Assembly (NCBI GenBank): GCA_035627835.1
Contig: DASPKX010000078.1
Location: forward strand, 1 to 10,753
Source: DASPKX01 sp035627835
GTDB taxonomy: Bacteria; Verrucomicrobiota; Verrucomicrobiia; Limisphaerales; SXQI01
Direction of reading: 5' to 3'
DNA length: 10,753 nt
Shown here: piece by piece, positions 6,328 to 10,753 of the stretch
How positions within the stretch are numbered: position 1 is the stretch's first letter
Layout: every line of letters begins with the position of its first letter
The notes under the pieces: generated by a model
Database searches by the model: none
Told to the model about the DNA's origin: nothing
What the model saw: only the letters and a program-made list of their open reading frames with translations
Made by a program: the position numbers and the translations under genes

Positions 6328-8046
6328 TTAATACACGTCACGTTGGTAACGCTTCTCCGTTTTGAGTTTCTGCACGTAATCGGCGGCTGCGTCGCGCGAC
6401 AGCCCGCCCGCGCTTTCGATCACTTCATGCAATGCGGCGTCGACATCCTTGGCCATGCGTGACGCATCGCCACACACGTAAAAGTGCGCCCCTTCCTCCA
6501 GCCACTTCCACAGCTCCGCCCCGCGCTCGCGCATCTTGTCCTGCACGTAAACTTTGGCTGCCTGATCCCGGGAGAATGCGAGATCCAGCTCATTCAGCAC
6601 CCCTGACGCGACGAAGCTTTCCATCTCCGATTGATACAGGAAGTCCGTGGCTTTGCGTTGATCGCCAAAGAACAACCAGTTCTTCCCCTTGGCTCCTGTC
6701 GCTGCGCGTTCATGAAGAAAAGCCCGGAACGGAGCGATCCCCGTGCCGGGCCCAACCATGATGACTGGACGATCCGCATCCGCAGGCAAACGGAAGTGCG
6801 GGGACTTATGAACAAAGATCGGCGCGGCTGCGCCTGGGGAAAGTCGATCCGCCATATAGGTGGAGCAGACACCGCCGCGCCAACGACCATGCGCTTCGTA
6901 GCGCACGATCGAGACTGTTAAATGAACCTGCCCCGCATGCGCCGCAGGGCTTGAGGAAATCGAGTATAGCCGGGGCTGCAGCTTCTTGAGTTGAGTGACC
7001 AGCTCTGCTGCCGGCATTTTCGCCGACCTGGTCGCGGCCAGAAGATCAAGCAAATCCCAACTGCGAACAGCCGCCTCCCCGTTGTCCACGGAAAGAGCAT
7101 TCAGCAGATCCCGCGAGAGCCTGGTTATGTCGAGCTTGTCCAGGAGCGCTTCGCGAAAGCTGATCTGCACTCCATCGAGGGAGAGAGTTGTGTCCCCATC
7201 GACCTCGAGAGCCTCTAAAATCGCGGAAACGAGCGCGGGATCGTTGCTTGGGAAAACTCCCAGCGCGTCCCCCGCGTCATACGAGAGGCCGGAACCCTCC
7301 AGCGAAAATTCAAAGTGCCGCGTTTCCTTCGCGGAGCCGGGTGCGTTTAAGATCCGTGCGGTTAGCAACGGCGCGGTGAATGGGCGCGAGCGCGAGTGGC
7401 CGGATGCCGGAAGGGCGATCGTTGATGCCAACAGATTGGATTGGACGGAGGATTGCCCGCTCCAGAACAGCTCTAGCCACGCCTTCGCTGTGGCCTCGTA
7501 ATCCACATCGCATTCAGCGCACGGCGCGATGCGTTTGGCGCCCAAGGCAGCAAGTCGTTCATCGAACCTTTTCCCGGCGCCGCAAAAGCTGCTGTAGTTC
7601 TTGTCGCCGAGACCAAGCACCGCGAACTCCACGTGCGCGAGAGATGGAGCAGCCGGCGAGTTCAACGCGCTCCAAAATCCTTGCGCGTTGTCGGGCGGCT
7701 CTCCATCGCCCCAGGTGCTGGTGACAAGCAAAAGCCGTTTTTGCTTCGCCCAATCCACTTCACCATGCTTCGCGGCATCCAGCAGAAGTGCTTCGTAACC
7801 CCTGGCCGTTGCTTCCTTGGCGATCCGTTTCGCGAGACTCTCCGCTGTCCCAGTCTGGCTTCCCCAAAGAATCAACAGTGGACCGGCCTTTGGCGCCTCC
7901 AGAGCGGCTGGCCGTTGCGTGGCAGGATTTTCGATAGACGTAAACGAGAAGACACCCGCCAAAAAGCCATTGATCCACGCGCGTTGCTCCAGCGTGAAAG
8001 GCGCATTGCTCGGCAGGCACGGAATCTGTTGGAGCGAAGTCGTCAT
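6328..8046 (-). CDS. CysJ-like NADPH-dependent diflavin reductase (probable electron donor to NirA)
   Basis: This 572-residue protein has the layout of sulfite reductase flavoprotein alpha. Residues 57-195 form an FMN-binding flavodoxin domain with the phosphate loop Gly-Ser-Gln-Thr-Gly-Thr-Ala-Glu at 62-69. An FAD/linker domain follows, with Arg-Leu-Tyr-Ser-Ile-Ser at 359-364 and Gly-Gly-Val-Cys-Ser-Thr at 391-396. The NADPH domain has Gly-Pro-Gly-Thr-Gly-Ile-Ala-Pro-Phe at 432-440, Ser-Arg-Asp with Lys-Val-Tyr-Val-Gln at 492-502, and Tyr-Val-Cys-Gly-Asp at 523-527. The last residues, Lys-Arg-Tyr-x-Arg-Asp-Val-Tyr, are the CysJ-type C-terminus. The Ser-Arg...Lys-x-Tyr pattern favours NADPH over NADH. 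The start overlaps the nrtD stop as ATGA. It lies between the transporter and NirA, so it should carry electrons NADPH to FAD to FMN to NirA. A housekeeping sulfite reductase role is possible, but no sulfur-assimilation gene is nearby. Confidence 0.87.
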   Translation of the reverse strand: MTTSLQQIPCLPSNAPFTLEQRAWINGFLAGVFSFTSIENPATQRPAALEAPKAGPLLILWGSQTGTAESLAKRIAKEATARGYEALLLDAAKHGEVDWAKQKRLLLVTSTWGDGEPPDNAQGFWSALNSPAAPSLAHVEFAVLGLGDKNYSSFCGAGKRFDERLAALGAKRIAPCAECDVDYEATAKAWLELFWSGQSSVQSNLLASTIALPASGHSRSRPFTAPLLTARILNAPGSAKETRHFEFSLEGSGLSYDAGDALGVFPSNDPALVSAILEALEVDGDTTLSLDGVQISFREALLDKLDITRLSRDLLNALSVDNGEAAVRSWDLLDLLAATRSAKMPAAELVTQLKKLQPRLYSISSSPAAHAGQVHLTVSIVRYEAHGRWRGGVCSTYMADRLSPGAAAPIFVHKSPHFRLPADADRPVIMVGPGTGIAPFRAFLHERAATGAKGKNWLFFGDQRKATDFLYQSEMESFVASGVLNELDLAFSRDQAAKVYVQDKMRERGAELWKWLEEGAHFYVCGDASRMAKDVDAALHEVIESAGGLSRDAAADYVQKLKTEKRYQRDVY

Positions 8047-8903
8047 TGGGAAACGGTCACAGCTTCTTCACGCTCAACTCCCTTGCTCCCGGTCCTGGGG
8101 ACCGGCGGCAAAGGCTTCTCGGGTTTCTTGTGCGCATGCACTTCCAGGAACTCGATGAGGTGCGCCCTCAGCTTGTAGTAATCCGGATGCTCCATGATCT
8201 CCTTGCGATTGCGTGGCCGTTCGAATGGAACAGTTAAAATGTCCCCGACCCGCGCCTCCGGCCCATCGGTCATCATCACGATGCGATCGGAGAGAAAGAG
8301 AGCTTCATCCACATCATGCGTGACCATCAGCGCCGTTTTTTGATCACGCCGCCAAAGATCCAACAACGCCTGTTGTAATTCGAACCGCGTTAGTGAATCT
8401 AACATTCCAAATGGCTCATCGAGCAGAAGCATCTTCGGAGATAATGCAAAAGCACGGGCTATGCCGACGCGTTGACGCATCCCCGCCGAAAGTTCAGACG
8501 GCTTTTTGCGCAGCGATTCACCCAGCCCAACCAGCGTCAAGTAATACTCAGCAATCTGCTCGCGCTCCTCTCTGGACGCCGTGAAGAAGACCTGGTTCAC
8601 ACCCAGCATCACGTTGTCAAAGGCGCTCATCCACGGCAGCAGTGACGGCGATTGAAACACCACACCACGATCCGGGCCGGGGCCCGACAACTCGCGCCCA
8701 CCCAGCACGATGCCGCCTCCAGTAATCGAATTAAGCCCTGCAATCATCGAGAGCACTGTTGATTTACCGCAGCCCGAATGCCCGATCAGCGTGACGAACT
8801 CGCCCTTCTTCACCGACAAATTGAAATCCCGCACAATGACTGCTGGGCCCTTCGCGGTGGGGTACGTCTTGATTAGATCGGTAATAATTAAAAAATCGCT
8901 CAT
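8043..8903 (-). CDS. nrtD: Nitrate ABC transporter ATPase, NrtD-like
   Basis: This 286-residue protein is a cytoplasmic ABC ATPase of the NrtD/SsuB/TauB family and should power nitrate import with NrtB and the neighbouring ATPase. Visible motifs are Walker A Gly-His-Ser-Gly-Cys-Gly-Lys-Ser-Thr at 41-49, the Q-loop Gln84, Walker B with Leu-Leu-Leu-Asp-Glu-Pro at 159-164, and the switch histidine His196 in Thr-His-Asp-Val-Asp-Glu. The signature is Leu-Ser-Ala-Gly-Met at 138-142, with Ala where Gly is usual. The segment Pro-Gly-Pro-Asp-Arg-Gly-Val-Val-Phe-Gln is shared with the upstream ATPase, which suggests a tandem duplication. The ATG at 8903 has a GGAG site 7 bases upstream, and 21 bases separate it from the previous gene. 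The stop overlaps the flavoprotein start. Sulfonate or taurine transport is the family-level alternative; the operon supports nitrate or nitrite. Confidence 0.88.
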   Translation of the reverse strand: MSDFLIITDLIKTYPTAKGPAVIVRDFNLSVKKGEFVTLIGHSGCGKSTVLSMIAGLNSITGGGIVLGGRELSGPGPDRGVVFQSPSLLPWMSAFDNVMLGVNQVFFTASREEREQIAEYYLTLVGLGESLRKKPSELSAGMRQRVGIARAFALSPKMLLLDEPFGMLDSLTRFELQQALLDLWRRDQKTALMVTHDVDEALFLSDRIVMMTDGPEARVGDILTVPFERPRNRKEIMEHPDYYKLRAHLIEFLEVHAHKKPEKPLPPVPRTGSKGVEREEAVTVSQ

Positions 8904-8910
8904 CGAAGGT

Positions 8911-8914
8911 CTCC
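8911..8914 (-). promoter_or_regulatory. Ribosome binding site of nrtD-like gene
   Basis: The operon strand reads GGAG 7 bases before the ATG at 8903, inside the 21-base gap between the two ATPase genes. It fixes the start of the second ATPase. Confidence 0.65.
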
Positions 8915-8924
8915 AACTGGCTCT

Positions 8925-9833
8925 TTAGAGGTGGATGGTCTCGCGTTTAACTTCGCTGCGGCGCACGGGCCGCCGCCTGTTCCAGATTCCCATTGGGCGC
9001 GATAAGTCCTCAGGCTCAATGTCCGGGAGGACAAGTTTCTTTGTGACCACCGCCGTTCGCTTTCCACCATCGCCGAGCAAATAATCCACGACCGTGCGGC
9101 GCAGCTCCTTGAACTCTGGATAATGATTGATGGCCTTGCGATCTCTCGGGCGCGGAAGGTTCACTGGAATGCTCGGCCCGAGCGTCGCTCCCGGCCCTGC
9201 CGTTAGCGGAATAATCCGGTCGCCAAGCAGAATGCCTTCGTCCACGTCGTTCGTGATCAGCACCACAGTTTTGCGCGCCTCGCTCCAGATGCGCGCGATC
9301 TCATCCTGAAGGGTTCCACGCGTCAGGGCATCCAGCGCGCCGAGCGGTTCGTCCATCAAAAGAATCTGCGGATCCATGGCCAGGGCCCTTGCCACAGCCA
9401 CCCGTTGCCTCATGCCGCCGGAGAGTTCGCTCGGTTTTTTGTCCCGGGCGCGGGTGAGGTTCACCATCTCGATATGCCGGGCGGTGTGCTGCTCTTTCTT
9501 GGCTGGAGCCCAGTTGGGGAAAAGTTGGTCCACAGCCAGGTAGATGTTCTCATGCACCGTCAGCCACGGCAGGAGTGAGTAATTCTGAAACACCACACCG
9601 CGATCCGGCCCCGGCTCAGTGATTTCCAGATCATTGAGCGTCACCGTGCCGGAGTCCGGCCGGAGCAAACCCGCGATGATGGAGAGAAGGGTGGACTTCC
9701 CAGCGCCGGAATACCCAACGATCGCCACAAACTCTCCCTTCTCAATCGAGAGATTTATATCCCGCAAAACCTGAACCGGGCCTCCCGCAGCGGCGTAGGA
9801 CTTCGACACATTCTTTAATTCCAGAAAAGCCAT
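8925..9833 (-). CDS. nrtC: Nitrate ABC transporter ATPase, NrtC-like, without the binding-protein fusion
   Basis: This 302-residue ABC ATPase pairs naturally with the next gene to form the heterodimeric motor of the nitrate importer. It has Walker A Gly-Tyr-Ser-Gly-Ala-Gly-Lys-Ser-Thr at 40-48, the Q-loop Gln83, a consensus Leu-Ser-Gly-Gly-Met signature at 137-141, and Walker B Leu-Leu-Met-Asp-Glu-Pro at 158-163. The switch position is Asn195 (Ile-Thr-Asn-Asp-Val-Asp-Glu) where most ABC ATPases have His; codon 9251-9249 reads AAC. Cyanobacterial NrtC carries a large C-terminal NrtA-like sensor domain. Here the protein ends with only a short, Arg/Lys-rich tail (about residues 255-302), so that type of nitrate-sensing control is absent. 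The ATG at 9833 has a strong AAAGGAA site 5-6 bases upstream. The NrtC label rests on order and motifs; it could equally be called NrtD or SsuB-like. Confidence 0.86.
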   Translation of the reverse strand: MAFLELKNVSKSYAAAGGPVQVLRDINLSIEKGEFVAIVGYSGAGKSTLLSIIAGLLRPDSGTVTLNDLEITEPGPDRGVVFQNYSLLPWLTVHENIYLAVDQLFPNWAPAKKEQHTARHIEMVNLTRARDKKPSELSGGMRQRVAVARALAMDPQILLMDEPLGALDALTRGTLQDEIARIWSEARKTVVLITNDVDEGILLGDRIIPLTAGPGATLGPSIPVNLPRPRDRKAINHYPEFKELRRTVVDYLLGDGGKRTAVVTKKLVLPDIEPEDLSRPMGIWNRRRPVRRSEVKRETIHL

Positions 9834-9838
9834 TGGAT

Positions 9839-9845
9839 TTCCTTT
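9839..9845 (-). promoter_or_regulatory. Ribosome binding site of nrtC-like gene
   Basis: The operon strand reads AAAGGAA, 5 bases before the ATG at 9833. It supports that start over later ones and suggests efficient independent initiation after the 24-base gap. Confidence 0.7.
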
Positions 9846-9857
9846 CGGGGCGGTTGT

Positions 9858-10649
9858 TTAAACAGCGCTGACGCGCTTCTCGACCAGGCCCATTAACCGA
9901 TCGAGCACGAAGCCGACCACGCCGATGGTGAGGATGCAGAGGATGATGTGCTCGTAGATCAGAGCATTGTATTCCTGCCACAGGAACCCACCGACGCCCG
10001 GGCGGCCCGTGAGCATTTCAGCCGCAACGATCACCAGCCACGCAATTCCCAGGCTTAAGCGGAAGCCCGTGAACATGTAGGGCAGCGTTGCTGGTATCAG
10101 CACTTTAAAGAGCGTTTTCGTGCGCGAGAGCTTCAGCACCTTGGCGACGTTCAGGTAATCCTGTGGCACAGCGCGCACACCCATCGCGGTGTTTAAGACC
10201 GTTGGCCACATCGCGCAAATGGCGATGGTGAAAAGCGCGCCCAGTTCCGACGCCTGCTTGCCCGCATTAAGGAAAAGAACCAAACCGAGCGGAAGCCAGG
10301 CCAACGGCGAAACCGGGCGCAAAACTTGGATGAGCGGATCAAACGTTTTCGAGAAAATCTTCGAGAGCCCCAGCATGAAGCCCAATGGCACCCCGATCAG
10401 CAGCGCGATCGCGTAACCCTTCGCCACCAGGGTCAACGAATACCAGGTGAATCGCAGTATCCCTTGGTCCATTTCCCCCCGCTTGGCGAAAGGGCTCATG
10501 ACGTATTCCTTGCTCTTCGCCCAGGTCTCTGAAGGGGAGGGGAGTTCTTTCGCCCAGGTGGCGCTGGATATTTGCCAAACCAGCAGAACAGCCATAGCCC
10601 CGAGCAACGGGAGAATTAACCAATCGAGCTTAAACTTACCTTCTTTCAT
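9858..10649 (-). CDS. nrtB: Nitrate ABC transporter permease
   Basis: This 263-residue inner-membrane protein has about six hydrophobic helices (roughly residues 9-27, 72-95, 113-129, 137-157, 190-209 and 235-252). It fits the binding-protein-dependent permease family that includes NrtB, SsuC and TauC. The cytoplasmic coupling (EAA-type) loop lies around residues 165-200, with Val-Ala-Lys-Val-Leu followed by Val-Leu-Ile-Pro-Ala-Thr-Leu-Pro. It would form the homodimeric channel driven by the two ATPases encoded directly downstream (24-base gap). The ATG at 10649 gives a normal family length, but the upstream bases show only a weak ribosome site (AAGAAC). The substrate-binding protein gene expected before it is not in the window. 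Substrate is inferred from the reductase genes; sulfonate-type permeases look similar. Confidence 0.88.
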   Translation of the reverse strand: MKEGKFKLDWLILPLLGAMAVLLVWQISSATWAKELPSPSETWAKSKEYVMSPFAKRGEMDQGILRFTWYSLTLVAKGYAIALLIGVPLGFMLGLSKIFSKTFDPLIQVLRPVSPLAWLPLGLVLFLNAGKQASELGALFTIAICAMWPTVLNTAMGVRAVPQDYLNVAKVLKLSRTKTLFKVLIPATLPYMFTGFRLSLGIAWLVIVAAEMLTGRPGVGGFLWQEYNALIYEHIILCILTIGVVGFVLDRLMGLVEKRVSAV

Positions 10650-10753
10650 ATCGTTCTTGGATTATCGGGACGTTCAGCAACGAGCTGCTTGGAAAGGGGG
10701 CGTCCCCGCGCGACCGGGGACGCTTGTGCTTACGGGAGGCATGGGAGACCAGA
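10650..10753. other. Noncoding stretch upstream of nrtB
   Basis: These 104 bases hold the palindrome described separately and no convincing gene. On the operon strand one frame ends at a TAA (complement of 10730-10732), another encodes only 22 residues from an ATG, and the third is open but reads into nrtB out of frame and stops there. None resembles the end of a nitrate-binding protein. No convincing -35/-10 pair was found; a GATAAT at the complement of 10661-10666 lacks a partner at the right distance. Confidence 0.6.
10700..10723 (-). repeat. Perfect 9-bp inverted repeat (hairpin) upstream of nrtB
   Basis: The bases 10700-10708 (GCGTCCCCG) and 10715-10723 (CGGGGACGC) are exact reverse complements around a 6-base loop, giving a very GC-rich stem. 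On the operon strand it is followed by five C and three T bases, then mixed sequence, so there is no good U-tract for an intrinsic terminator. It could be an mRNA-processing or stability hairpin between an upstream gene and nrtB, or a copy of a dispersed palindromic element. No second copy was noticed in this window. Confidence 0.75.

Noticed and set aside
4586..8046. Reading the flavoprotein and hemoprotein as sulfite reductase cysJI
   Set aside because: The hemoprotein has Lys-x-Asn and Cys-Thr-Gly-Asn motifs of nitrite reductases, and the pair lies inside a nitrate operon with no sulfur gene around. Not excluded biochemically.
7633..8178. 181-codon plus-strand frame opposite the flavoprotein and nrtD
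   Set aside because: It crosses two well-supported genes in antisense, is Arg/Ser-rich, and has no ribosome site or domain.
10661..10666. GATAAT as a -10 promoter element for nrtB (minus strand)
   Set aside because: No -35-like hexamer lies 16-18 bases upstream; the nearest TTGCTG is only 8 bases away.
10700..10723. Intrinsic terminator
   Set aside because: The stem is strong, but on the operon strand it is followed by C5-T3 and mixed bases instead of a T-run, and on the plus strand by mixed sequence.
10686..10742. 22-codon reading frame upstream of nrtB on the minus strand
   Set aside because: It consists largely of the translated palindrome, has no supported ribosome site and resembles no known leader peptide.

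Overview
The window carries seven genes of a tightly packed nitrate-assimilation operon, all on the minus strand (10649 down to 808). The 3' end of an unrelated repeat-protein gene lies on the plus strand (1-818). The sequence is fairly GC-rich. The repeat protein has modules of about 75-80 residues with a Trp-x-x-Ile-Gly core, a style I associate with Verrucomicrobiota (Pedosphaera/Limisphaerales type). The operon's gene types also fit that group. This placement is inference from protein style; there is no rRNA or marker gene to confirm it.

In transcription order the operon has two parts. First come transport genes: an NrtB-type permease (10649-9858) and two tandem NrtC/NrtD-type ATPases (9833-8925 and 8903-8043). 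Then come enzymes: a CysJ-like NADPH diflavin reductase (8046-6328), a siroheme/4Fe-4S nitrite reductase of the NirA family (6325-4586), a fusion of a four-cluster ferredoxin with a DmsC-type membrane anchor (4589-3033), and a molybdopterin nitrate reductase NasA (3036-808). Three junctions are 4-base ATGA overlaps, one gap is 2 bases, and the two transporter gaps are 21 and 24 bases, so one transcript with translational coupling is likely. A substrate-binding protein (NrtA) is expected just upstream of the operon part seen here, beyond position 10753, but is not visible. The last 104 bases of the window are noncoding and hold a perfect 9-bp palindromic hairpin.

Proposed flow: NrtBCD (with an unseen NrtA) imports nitrate. 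NasA reduces it to nitrite in the cytoplasm with electrons that probably come from the membrane quinol pool through the ferredoxin-DmsC fusion. NirA reduces nitrite to ammonium with electrons that probably come from NADPH through the diflavin protein. Both electron routes differ from the textbook ones (ferredoxin/flavodoxin or NADH for NasA; ferredoxin or NirBD for nitrite). They are the most interesting part of the window. A second point of interest is that the two ATPases carry deviations predicted to fall in the same composite ATP site.

No tRNA, rRNA, CRISPR, insertion sequence or clear terminator was seen. No stretch over 300 bases lacks a gene.
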